A DNA stretch of 64,000 nt from Centroberyx gerrardi (taxonomy: Eukaryota > Chordata > Actinopteri > Beryciformes > Berycidae): assembly GCF_048128805.1 (NCBI RefSeq), contig NC_136020.1, forward strand, positions 11,399,153 to 11,463,152, read 5' to 3'. The position numbers and the translations under genes are program-made. Positions 48,201-58,100 of this stretch are shown in pieces. Numbering within the stretch: position 1 is the first letter of the stretch; every line of letters starts with the position of its first letter. The notes under the pieces were generated by a model. It saw nothing but the letters and a program-made list of their open reading frames with translations, had not been told where the DNA came from and did not search any database.

Positions 48201-49280
48201 TGCACTGTTACAATTTAAGAATGAACACGACAGTCTGTGCTGTGTCACAGTGAGTAAAGGATATTGAATAGGACTCCACTCTTGAGAAAAAGGCTTCTTT
48301 GTTGGTTGCCTCACAAGGTGCTTGAGCAATGCTGTTTGGTTCCACAACTTTCAAATCCCCTTGAAAACTGAAATTCATATAAAACATCAACACATTCAGT
48401 TTGCATTCTGTTTGGCTTGACAATTGACTGGTTAAATAGTTGTGATCAGCTGACTTTCTGTGTACTGTGCTATCTGCACAGCTAGGCAGGAAGGCCTAGT
48501 GCAGACCTGCCTAGTGCAGACCTGCCTAGTGCAGACCTGCCTAGTGCAGACCTGCCTACTTCTATTGATGAAGTGACAGGGGAAAGGGGTTGGAGTTTTT
48601 AGCGGAAAGAGGAATTTCAAGTAATCACGCTCCCAACTCCGTAAAGCAGTGGGTTATCCTCCGTCTGAATGCAACTTTATGCAGCAGAATGAAGAATGAG
48701 AATGAATGGAAAGCAGCTCCATCTCAGCACAAAGTGGACAATATCAATTGCATAAGTACACAAGAACTTAGTAACAAAGTGCCACGATGCAATGCTTCTA
48801 TCTTTTGCGCCCCCCACCCGCTTTATCTGTATTTACGGCTCTGTGTGCAGAACTGCTTATGTAACGACCACTACCATAACAAACCTGTAGGGTAGATTGC
48901 AAAAAAAAAATGAAAAAGGCACGGATCATATGCAAACTACAGAATGAAATAGAGGCAAGCAAACTCCTGTCTGCGTTACAAACTCTGGTGATCTGTGGAG
49001 ACTTGCCCCTCTTCAGATTACACTGGTTGGAGGCGGCTAAAGTAGCAGAGCTGTGAAGCTAAGTGGCTAACTAACTAGCTAACAGCAAGTTGTTCTTCAC
49101 CCCGTGTTAAATCAAATAAATCGTACGCGATTATTCAAAAACGCACCTATTAGATTTGCTGTCTGCGGAAGACACTCCTTCATTGAGAAGTTCTCGGACT
49201 TTCTCTGGCGAGGCGAAAGAAGACTTTTGATGGTTAGAGTTGCTGAGACGATCTCCACGACTGCTGCCGAGAGTCGCCAT
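45180..49280 (-). CDS. zc3hc1: Zinc finger C3HC-type protein 1 (NIPA), complete, 10 exons
   Basis: The exons (minus) are 49,147-49,280, 48,265-48,367, 47,877-48,027, 47,678-47,761, 47,410-47,537, 46,952-47,091, 46,372-46,642, 46,055-46,258, 45,601-45,813 and 45,180-45,251. They sum to 1,500 nt, 499 residues against about 502 in human. The first C3HC module shows GWINVGCDMLKCSSCQAFLC (Cys110, Cys113) with HEKFCPWPDFP (His145, Cys149). The second (Rsm1-like) shows TCSYCMRKVGLWNF (Cys260, Cys263) with HRDWCPWVN (His420, Cys424). A Ser/Arg-rich stretch with KRLRL lies between. The family binds TPR at the nuclear-pore basket and was described as an SCF component controlling cyclin B1. Intron 2 is AT-AC and intron 9 is GC-AG. 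Confidence 0.96.
45252..45600 (-). other. zc3hc1: GC-AG intron of zc3hc1 (intron 9)
   Basis: 349 nt. The donor CACAG|GCAAGT is the canonical form of the GC subclass, and the acceptor is CCCCTTCCAG. It is the only donor that keeps phase 0 with exon 10; the nearest GT shifts the frame. Confidence 0.82.
45601..45813 (-). CDS. zc3hc1: zc3hc1 exon 9
   Basis: 71 codons, starting DGPLHRNAFDPLAQ and carrying the zinc-ligand motif HRDWCPWVN and GWKAALDLLMP. The donor is CACAG|GCAAGT, a GC donor. Confidence 0.94.
46055..46258 (-). CDS. zc3hc1: zc3hc1 exon 8
   Basis: 68 codons, Ser/Pro/Arg-rich, low complexity, with a likely nuclear signal TPKRLRL. Acceptor CCTACAG|GGT, donor CCT|GTAAGA. Confidence 0.93.
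46372..46642 (-). CDS. zc3hc1: zc3hc1 exon 7
   Basis: It encodes PSLRAMNLPILTCSYCMRKV then GLWNFYQME and a variable acidic/Ser-rich region ending SRSDQ. Acceptor TTCTCAG|C, donor CAG|GTGAGC. Confidence 0.95.
46952..47091 (-). CDS. zc3hc1: zc3hc1 exon 6
   Basis: It encodes SLTEDVISVVLQLIEEEQKK ... VAACIVSLCGWAA. Acceptor CCTTGCAG|TCT, donor GCTAG|GTGAGA. Confidence 0.95.
47410..47537 (-). CDS. zc3hc1: zc3hc1 exon 5
   Basis: It encodes RFWLVPASEPSALLTAFLDR ... EQQLPAMKPEQLKSM. Acceptor GTTTCAG|AG, donor ATG|GTGAGG. Confidence 0.95.
47678..47761 (-). CDS. zc3hc1: zc3hc1 exon 4
   Basis: It encodes ESRIAEISRQLQTQHEKFCP then WPDFPCP, with the His and Cys ligands of the first zinc module. Acceptor CATATAG|AT, donor CCAG|GTAAGA. 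Confidence 0.94.
47877..48027 (-). CDS. zc3hc1: zc3hc1 exon 3
   Basis: It encodes CLRWAGKPRTLSPLRCARYG then WINVGCDMLKCSSCQAFLCA. It begins right after an AC dinucleotide rather than AG (U12-type intron 2); donor AAAT|GTGAGC. Confidence 0.94.
48028..48264 (-). other. zc3hc1: U12-type AT-AC intron of zc3hc1 (intron 2)
   Basis: 237 nt. The 5' end is |ATATCCTTTACT, matching the minor-spliceosome donor consensus ATATCCTTT. The 3' end is TTTCCTTAGCGCAGCAC|TGT, with a branch-site-like TTCCTTAG about ten bases before a terminal AC. Splicing here joins VESYS to CLRWAGKP in frame, aligning with mammalian VETFS-SLKWAGKP without a gap. Confidence 0.88.
48265..48367 (-). CDS. zc3hc1: zc3hc1 exon 2
   Basis: It encodes FQGDLKVVEPNSIAQAPCEA then TNKEAFFSRVESYS. 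Acceptor ATTTCAG|T. It is followed by ATATCCTTT, a U12-type donor. Confidence 0.93.
48496..48555 (+). repeat. 15-bp minisatellite, four perfect copies
   Basis: The unit is CTAGTGCAGACCTGC, tandem and identical in all four copies, within zc3hc1 intron 1. Confidence 0.97.
49147..49280 (-). CDS. zc3hc1: zc3hc1 exon 1 (start codon)
   Basis: ATG at 49,278-49,280. It encodes MATLGSSRGDRLSNSNHQKS then SFASPEKVRELLNEGVSS, similar to the SPEGTPQKIRQLIDEGI part of the mammalian protein. Donor AATAG|GTGCGT. The frame is open for a further 19 codons upstream from another ATG, but conservation and length favour this start. Confidence 0.85.
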
Positions 49281-51348
49281 GATCGGTTCTGAATTGAAAG
49301 TCTCCCCCCTGGAAAATAAACCCGGTGCACAGCCCACTGGGGTTCCGCTTTACCAGACCTACCAGACCCACTCCACAGCACACTGACCGGGGACCACAGC
49401 ATGCAGAGACAGACAGAAGAAATCTGCTGTGGCTTATTATATGATTGGATGTGGTAAATATAAGAATTGAAGGTCCCTGAGTCAAATGAAAGCAAATACC
49501 TATGATGACTTTCACTGAGTTTTGAATTACAATCTGCCTTTGGGGGGCGGGGGGCTTTGAAGAAACCTAATTTCGGCCGCTTGTTCCCATGATCTCATTC
49601 TGTCTGTCCTACCCCGAGCTTCTGACCATATAGCTGGATATAGAGGACCAGAACAAAGACTGGCGGGTGAATAGAGAGCTTTGCTTTGCAGCTCAGCTCT
49701 CTGTTAGTTTCTCACCCCACCTGACATGCCACCCTTCTCCAGGAGAGAGCCATGCTCTCTGACCCAGAGACAGTATTATATTGTGCTGATCCTCATCCCG
49801 TTCCAATGCGCATTGGGCAGTCAGGACAACCTCTCTTAGAAGTGGCATTCAATTTAATGGAATTGAATAGAGTTCAGTTCTATTGCCTGTCATTCCAATT
49901 CTGTTTCCTTAGAGCTGGGTGCAGTTCAAACTCCAACTCTAGGAATTGAATTGGAATTTGCCATTCATTCTCAGTTCAATTCATGAATGGCATCAACTGG
50001 CTTCCAGCTAGTACCAGCCAAACCTGTTGGCTCATTGTTTTCACCCTCCTCTATTATGCTCAGTTGGATTTTACAGTATAATGACGGGGCTGCTCTGCAG
50101 GGTGACTGGGTGTAGCTGCATCATGCCAACCAGAGATAGCCAGAAAAATACCCAGTTAGCTTTTGCTATCAAATTAAAAGTCTAAATTTGTCACTTTTGA
50201 AATACAGAATAGTTAATAGCTATTGGTATGTAGCCTATAGAACAACAAGTTTTGTATCAAATTAGGCCAACTCGTGGAATTATATATAGAGTGACATTCT
50301 ACAAGATATGGCATCTTGCATAGGCCCATATAGCCATGAATATGCTATGAAATTACTTTTTGGGGAAAAAGAGACCCTGTCCATGATTACCTGGGGCTGA
50401 ATCCCACCTGAACTCATAAAAATGACATTCAATATAAAAAGTAAGTTCCAACCACACCAACCAAAATAACCAAAATGGCATCCAACCATAATGACATCCA
50501 AAATAAAAAACAGTTCCAAACACAAACATTAAATCCAAGCATACCAACCACAGTACACCCAAAATAAAAAAACAAAAATTCCTACCAAAAAAATGGCATC
50601 CGACCATATACCAAAATGACAAAGTAAAAAGGTTCCAACCGCAAAACTGACATCAATCACTGACATGTTTCATTTTGAAAAACTTGTGTGCATTGTAGAC
50701 TGGCCAGTGATATACAAGTAGTGTATCCTACCTTGTGTTTACAATGTTGACAAATGATCATTCTCCAATATTATCATTAATTATTTAATCTCTACCAAGT
50801 GAAACCAGCTCACTAGTACAGAGGTGGAAACAGTTAATTAGATAAAATGAAACTTTAATATGTATCCCATGGATAAATGGGTGAAATTGCAGATTGTATA
50901 GAATAAGCAACTTTTGCTCATGCAAGACCTGGTTTTATTTGGCCAAGCTATATTGAAATAAGAATTCAGTTTGAGTTTGTTGCTTCAACTCGTATCACAT
51001 TTCCCTTTGGAATTGTGATTTAATTGTGCAGACCTACTTTGTGCAAGATGATGCCACAAATGTGGGAATTATCATCTTACATTTTATAGGGTTTCATTAT
51101 AATGGTGTGAAGTTTGCTCACGCTAAATTTACAAAGATCAAATTATATCACTCATTTTGATTGTCAGTTTTGCACATCCAATGCCAATTAAGCAATTTTC
51201 CTCCAGTCCTTTTGTCAGACAGAGCTAATGAGTGTCTCTGTGTAGGGAGCAACTTTCATGTATTTCAGATGAAATGTAACACAAGGGAGTGTGTCACCAG
51301 GAAGCGTGTCACACCAAGTCTCAGAGGTTCACACTAAATGATGTAAGG
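49281..51348. other. Head-to-head intergenic region zc3hc1 / klhdc10
   Basis: The 5' flank of zc3hc1 lies at 49,281 to about 49,500 with no strong promoter motif. 49,846-49,990 repeats ATTCAATT / GGAATTG motifs (old interspersed repeat). 50,400-50,660 is a degenerate C/A-rich repeat. No gene recognised. Confidence 0.5.
50400..50660 (+). repeat. Degenerate C/A-rich repeat array
   Basis: Loose recurrence of AAAATGGCATCC-ACCAT, AATAAAAAACAGTTCCAA and ACCAACCA-like units. The plus strand is almost free of G over about 250 bases. Confidence 0.6.
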
Positions 51349-51599
51349 CAGGGGCTCCCTAACCTTTTCATGCCAAGGACCCACAAGTGGAGATGTTTAA
51401 GACTCTAGTCCCCATTTAGTAAAGGTTTTCTCTGAATGACACCCATCATCTCCCAACCAAAGTGGACAGTTGTTCTCCTACTGGTGAGATAACAGGTATG
51501 ATTTAATTTTGTAAATAAGTTTCACTAAGGCTAAAACATTTTAAATGCATCAACTTTCTTGATTGTTTGATATTTGTATCATGGCACTTTGTAACTTTG

Positions 51600-51675
<76 letters not shown>

Positions 51676-51871
51676 ATAGTAGTAGTGAGGAGGAGGAGGA
51701 GGAGTAGACTAGTAGTAGGTGGTAGTAGGAGTAGGCTGGTAGTAGGCAAGTAGTAGTAGGTGAGAGCAGTGCAGTGAATTTTCTATATCATTCTCTTACT
51801 GCCTCATCTTCAAAAATGAAATAAATATGAGAGCAAACTATTCTTCAGTTTGCTGGGGACCCCACTTTGGG
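51349..51871. mobile_element. hAT-like non-autonomous element with microsatellite interior
   Basis: The left end is CAGGGGCTCCCTAACCTTTT. The right end GACCCCACTTTGGGA is the inverse type (TCCCAAAGTGGGGTC), as in the fish hAT repeats that open CAGGGGTTCCCAAAC. The interior holds (TTA)n and (TAG)n. The right terminus looks clipped. Confidence 0.5.
51601..51704 (+). repeat. (TTA)n(TAG)n compound microsatellite
   Basis: TTA repeat to about 51,636, then TAG repeat to about 51,687, then GGA repeat. Degenerate TAG units continue to 51,760. Confidence 0.95.
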
Positions 51872-51899
51872 ATGTGTTGTTGTTGTTGTTGTTGTGGAG

Positions 51900-52115
51900 A
51901 CACGCACGGCCCCGCCCAGCTCTCCTGACGCTACGTACCGCTACGCACCAATAACAAGCCTTCTGATTGGTCCATTTTCGGCCGGGGGGGAAAATTTGTG
52001 AATGGCCTTAACTGAATGAGATGAGTAATGATTTATAATGTTTTATCAGCACTTTAGAAGATTTTGCTTTCATTTTATGTAACATTTCCCAGGACTGGAT
52101 TGTAACGGGGAGACG
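51900..52115 (+). promoter_or_regulatory. klhdc10: klhdc10 promoter and 5' UTR
   Basis: It has a GC box CCCCGCCC (51,910-51,917), CCAAT (51,948-51,952) and an inverted CCAAT, ATTGG (51,966-51,970), with no TATA box. This is typical of a housekeeping promoter. The start site is probably around 52,020-52,090. Confidence 0.55.
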
Positions 52116-52191
52116 ATGTCGGACGCTGAAGGTGCTCGCAGTCCAGACCAGCTGAATAAATTCGAGAGGCTGACAGGCAGGCCGCCGCTCG
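52116..52191 (+). CDS. klhdc10: klhdc10 exon 1 (start codon)
   Basis: It encodes MSDAEGARSPDQLNKFERLT then GRPPL, matching the mammalian GQLNRFVQLSGRPHL. Donor CTCG|GTGTAA. An alternative donor GCAG|GTCGGT fifteen bases later keeps the same phase. Confidence 0.85.
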
Positions 52192-55100
52192 GTGTAACGT
52201 TAGCAGGTCGGTCAACAACATTAGCAAGACATGCTAGCTACGCTAACTAGCTATTAAGTTAACGTTGTCACATTAAACCAAGCAAATAATCATTGCACGA
52301 TTGAGATCGGATCCACACACAACAGCAGCTTTACATTGTATTCATTTAAACGTTGCCCTTACTAGTGACATTGATTAGCAAGACACTTGAGCTAGCAACA
52401 TCCAAGAAAACCTGCTTGTCTACCTTTTGGTAGCTTGTTAGCAAGCATAACCTAGCTAAAGGGATGTTTTGGAAAGTGCAAAACTGTTTAACATGCTGTT
52501 TCATCATTTGTAACATGTTGTCTTTTATACAGCCAGCTAACTCTTATGGCTTGACCCCACACAATCTGTGCTATTTCAGGTGGGGAAAGCGTGTGGTTAA
52601 AATGGGCCGAATAACTGTAAGTTAGTCTGCTCGGTTCTTGACAGTTCAGAATATAAATAGAGTTTGCAAAAAAAAAAAGTGAGTGAGAGAGAGCGTCCAT
52701 GCTACTGTAGCCAATTTTCTATAAATTTATAGCTGTAGCAAAAGACATGTGGATGACACTTTTAATAGGATAGTTGTCAGTTCATCAGCCTGTAAGCAAG
52801 CATGGGTTTCTACATATCATGTCCTGAGTAGATGATACTTTTTACTGCCAGTACTCTACCGGCTGAAAAGCTATGCTGGTACAGCTTCACCCACAAACAA
52901 GGTGCATGAAATGGACAGGTATGTTCTCAGATCTGCAAGTTTTGCTGGAATCTCCACTTTCCCATTACTCTACAGCTGACACACAAGCAGCCTACTGATG
53001 CTATCCATTATTTACATCTAAGACAGCAGTTTGGAAACATATGACCGAAATGATTGAGAGATATAATCCAACATGTGTGGAAAAAGTCAGGAAATCATGT
53101 TTGCTTTGATTTCTGACATGTTCCATGTGGCTCTTGGTATCAGATCTTAATGTCTCCAATACAGATAATTCTATTGTGGCCTGTTATCAGTTCACCAACC
53201 AACACTAGTATGAGTACATCCATTTTTTGAGATCCCGTTTTGTTTTTGTGTTTTCACACATTCAGTCTTACAGTTGTTACACATCAAGCCCATCCACAAC
53301 TGGGGCTTCAGGTAGTATTGTGGTGGTTTGACTATGTTTCCCATAGTCCAACTCAGGTTCCTGCGACTGGCATAGACATAGAACTGGACAGGAAGATTTA
53401 CTTAGCTGTTGCGTGTGTGTGACTTTTCTCATTTTGGGTTGCCACTTGGCTGGCATACTGGACGCCCTAATAAGCCTTATAGTTCAGTTTTAGGCAGCCT
53501 TTGTTTTATAGATCAGCAACTGATTCTCTTTTTGCCAACATTGGACTTCTGCTTATTGAAGGAAAGACTTAGGATTTTCAGAAGTGTGTGTTCATGTGTG
53601 TTCATTCTGAGAAAATGAGACTGTTACTCTTAATATTCATTCAAGCCATTCCGTACACTACCATAGGTGTAAATAGATGGTCTTATACCCCATTGAATGC
53701 ATTGACAGTTGCCGAACAAAAACTGGTGGGTTGGAGGTGGCTTGATTAAAGATCAATAGGGGTAACTACTAAAAATCCTGAACAATCCCTTTAAAAACAG
53801 AGCTTTTATAATCATACCTAATAGTCACAAATTGCATTGAGTTGAAACCAGGTATAGCCTGCATAAGAAAGAGATGTATGAAGGGCAGCCTTGAGACAAA
53901 TTTCGTAATGACTTCTGTGTTCTCGCAACCTACCATTCTACTGTAATTTGCACCTGCCATGTTGGTGGAGTCCCACAAGCTTGTAGTCAGCTCACCAACC
54001 AGAAGTTTTAACATGACATTAACAACATAATAACATGAGAGTCGATTGTAGCTTAGCTGGTCTGATCCAAGATAGCAGCGTGACAGTGAATTAAGGTCTA
54101 CTGTGATTCTAAACCATTTGATTAAGTAATTGTGACTATAAAACATGTAATTGAGACAATGGTAATTGTGTAGATTACAACCAAGTTGATTAACTCACTA
54201 ATTTGCACTTTTACTGGCATCAGATTTGCATTAGTGTGGATGCTGGGTCTGCTACATTCCCCCGCTCTGTCTCCTTCTGTTCCCCTTGGTTGCTACACTT
54301 TCCCAATCCATTATAAATCCTGATTATTAAAAATGCAGGGGTTACCTGAAACATTGGGGCTGGATTGTAGGTCGGCCTCAGTGCTATTCTTAGTACATTA
54401 AACAAAGGTGCATTATTAGTGTTCAGCTGAATGTGCTCTGTATTCTGTCATCTTGTGCATGCTGATAGAAACCTGCTAAACCCTAAGGCCAAACATCTTG
54501 GCATCTCACATGGTGGTGTTTTATTCTCAGCTATTTGCATAACATTCCTTATAAGTCACGGTAATACTGTCAGCCTTGCTAATCATATTGTGAATATCAG
54601 TGAATGGGCCTAAATGATAAGGAGACAGATAATGTAGCCTCTTCAGTGTGACTGAAATGACTAACTGCACTGTATGATGTGTCTTGAGAATAGGCTGCTT
54701 TCTCTGCTGTCTTTTTAGAAGGTGTCAAAGAGGCATCTGATTTTGTATTGCACTACATAGGCTTTATAGATTATAAGGAGGACAGACCCGTTGCCAAGGT
54801 TTTATTGGTCACTCTTCAGTATGCGCTTTTCATCCACCAGCAGATGGAAGGCTCTCTGATAAGACCTAACTGGGTACAGAACACAATGCAATAAAAAATG
54901 CTATCACAAGAGTATGAGCTCTGTCACCGGAGCAGCTGGGCCCAGAGCTGGCCGAGATGAACAAGTCCAAACCTAGCTTCCTCTTTGACCACTTTTTAAA
55001 AAGAATCGGGCAGCTAGGATGATTCCAATGTTCTGAAAAGCCCTAAACTGGATAAACTTGCCTAGTTCATTCAGGTTGAGCCAGCTTTTCATAGTCCAGA

Positions 55101-58100
55101 GTGAATCTACACACAACCAAAGATATTTTGACTTCAATTGAGCTTATCGTGTCTTTTGACTGGCTTGTATTAGACAGGGATAGGACAGGGTTTTATGTGG
55201 CCAGTTTATCTTGATGCTGTGTAACAGGGTATCTGTGGTTCGCAAATCGAATTGGTCCAACCCATGTAAGTGAGTGAGTTTTGTAGCATAGTCAGAGATG
55301 TGATCAGGAATACAAAAGGAACTCTTTTTTTAAATAATAAGAGAGATTCTGTGATTGCATGTGTAGGCAGGAGTCTTTTGGCTCTTGTAATCTCTCTTTA
55401 ATGGAGAGGGAAGTTAGCCCTGTGCTCCCAGCATGCCCTTTTAAAAGATGTGCTCCATATCTTTGAGTTGTCCTCAATAAATGATGAGCCTTTGCAAGCT
55501 TGTCAAAATATTCTTATTGTTCTGCTCCAGTTGTAAATAGGCTACCAGTTCAGGAGTAGTCAAAAACATTCACAAAGCCCCACAGACATCACCTCCCTGG
55601 CCTGGCTTAACACTTGGAATTAGCCTTTAAATGACGTATATTTATTGTAGTCTCTGTAGATCAATAGCAGCACAGAACACAGGAGTGGTCAAACATGCTT
55701 CCATGCTCCCGTCATATTCTACCCATACAGTTTCTCCGTTAGCATGCTGCTGTTATCTCTCTGTTATCTTTGTAACGCTGTTCCCCCCTCCCCAGGTCAT
55801 CGTGCCCCTCCTGCCCGCAGCGGGCATCGCTGTGTCGCCGACAACACGAACCTGTATGTGTTCGGAGGGTACAACCCGGACTACGACGAGTCAGGTGGCT
55901 CAGAGAACGAGGACTACCCGCTGTTCAGGGAGCTTTGGCGGTACCATTTTGCCACGGGATCCTGGCAGCAGATCCGCACAGAGGGCTACATGCCCACGGA
56001 GCTGGCCTCCATGTCAGGTGAACCATCATATCTCCAATAGTTCTGAACATTTTAATAAATTCAGTGTTGTACATTTTTTTTTTTGTAGACGTAGGGAGGT
56101 AGGGTTAATTTGAACCAAGGTGCAGTTCTGGGACAATTTCAGGATAATTTCTTACTTGGATATTTCTATCATCATACATGGACAGTTGTAACTGTTATTT
56201 GCAGATGATGAATTTTCATTGCATGTACATTTTTTTAGCTGTGTGGGGGCAATATTCCAGTTGTAGGGAGCCACTGCAGCTAAGTGCATGTAAAAGATGA
56301 CTCTTGTTTACAGAAGGCATTACATGTCAGGCTTAGGTGATGGTGCCAAAGTGGCCATACCATCAATATAGCCATATTAGCCTAAAATATGTGAGAATTT
56401 GTCCCAAGATGGCTGTGGGGATCACTAATTTTAAACTCGCAATGTTCAGTGTGCAGGTCTGCCTTGGTTAGTTCATAGGACAAAGGGATTATAGTGAATC
56501 TGTGAAAGCATCAACGACTATAATGTTTTTTCCCTGTGTCCCTTCAGCTGTTTTGCACGGCAACAACCTGCTGGTTTTTGGCGGCACCGGCATCCCCTTT
56601 GGTGAAAATAACGGGAATGACGTTCACGTTTGCAACGTGAAGTACAAGCGATGGTCACTGCTCAACTGTCGGGGGAAGAAGCCCAACAGAATCTATGGAC
56701 AGGTAGCCCCAGGAATCCGCAGTCTTATTGGTTATAATGTCAGATGTCTGTGCTCTAATGACTCATTTTCTTCTGGTTAATAGAAGGATGTAATTCTGTC
56801 GAGTCTTCAGGCCTTTTGGGCACACCACTTCCAATCATTTCTCATGGAAATTAGACTCTTGTCATTATTGTTTATAACTTGGATGAGGTTTTCAAAATGC
56901 AGTTACTGGATACACCAACGTTTTAACTCTGATTTAATAGAGCTGTCATTTATTAGACTGCCATTTCATATTACTGCCATTTATCTTCCCTCCTCCAGGC
57001 AATGGCCATTATAAACGGCTTCCTGTACGTGTTTGGAGGGACGACGGGTTACATCTACAGTACAGACCTGCACAGGCTGGACCTGACCACCAGAGAGTGG
57101 ATCCACCTCAAGCCCAACAACCCCCCCCACGACCTGCCTGAGGAACGGTAGGATTAGACCATGCTAGGGAGCTTTTCAGTCTAGTACAAACACCTGATAA
57201 TGGTCCAACAAAAGTGGTGTGATCTGTGTTTTTTTATGAACGAGTGACACAACAGTAGAGGTATACACAGGACCTGAAACAGATTTCTTTGTGTTTCAGT
57301 GAGTAGCTATGCATTGTGGAATATGAGTATGAAGACTGACGCTCTTAATGTGGCAGTGAAAATGTGTAGGAACACTGAAGAAATGGGCCTTCCACTCCTT
57401 AAAGATGGGAAGTGACGTGGTGTTGTGCTGTGTTGTGTGTGTGTCACAGGTACAGGCATGAAATAGCACACGACGGACAGAGGATCTACATTCTGGGAGG
57501 AGGAACATCCTGGACATCTTACCCTCTGGACAAGGTAACATACCACTTATCACCAGACTTACATCAAATTAAACTAAGTACCAAATTTGTGTGCCAGATG
57601 AGAACGTTCCAAGAAAGCCTCTGAGAAAAATGAGCACCTTGATCATTGTCATTTTTCATGACAACTGAAGCAATAGCTAGTCTAAATGTTCTATTTGTCC
57701 TCCCTTGCACGTCTGTAAGTATATTGCAGTGAATGAAATGGAGAACATTTTAAAGGGAACAAAAATGTCTACAGTCATTTGAACAGTGATTTGATATTCA
57801 TCAACTGCGTCTATTACTATTTACATTAGTTTCTTCTTGTACACAAGCCAAATCCATCTTGATCACTACGCAAAACACTCACTTATAATGAGTAGGAGTG
57901 TTCATGTATATGTAGACTGCTAATTACTGTGCAGGTAGGCCATGAGGGTAAGACAATGATGAGAGGTTTCACTGATGCTAAGTATAGTCTTTGTTACCGG
58001 CTTATGTTTTTTATAGATACATGCTTACAATCTGGAGACCAATTCCTGGGAGGAGATTACAACTAAACCTCATGACAAAATAGGTCTGTATGTTGCACCA

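Noticed and set aside
48496-48555. Regular short repeats considered as a CRISPR-like array
   Set aside because: The copies are directly adjacent with no spacers, in a eukaryotic intron; it is a minisatellite.
55631-56113. 160-codon plus-strand ORF over klhdc10 exon 55,796-56,017
   Set aside because: It is in the wrong frame for the kelch protein; the true frame gives HRAPPARSGHRC and NLYVFGGYNPDYDES.
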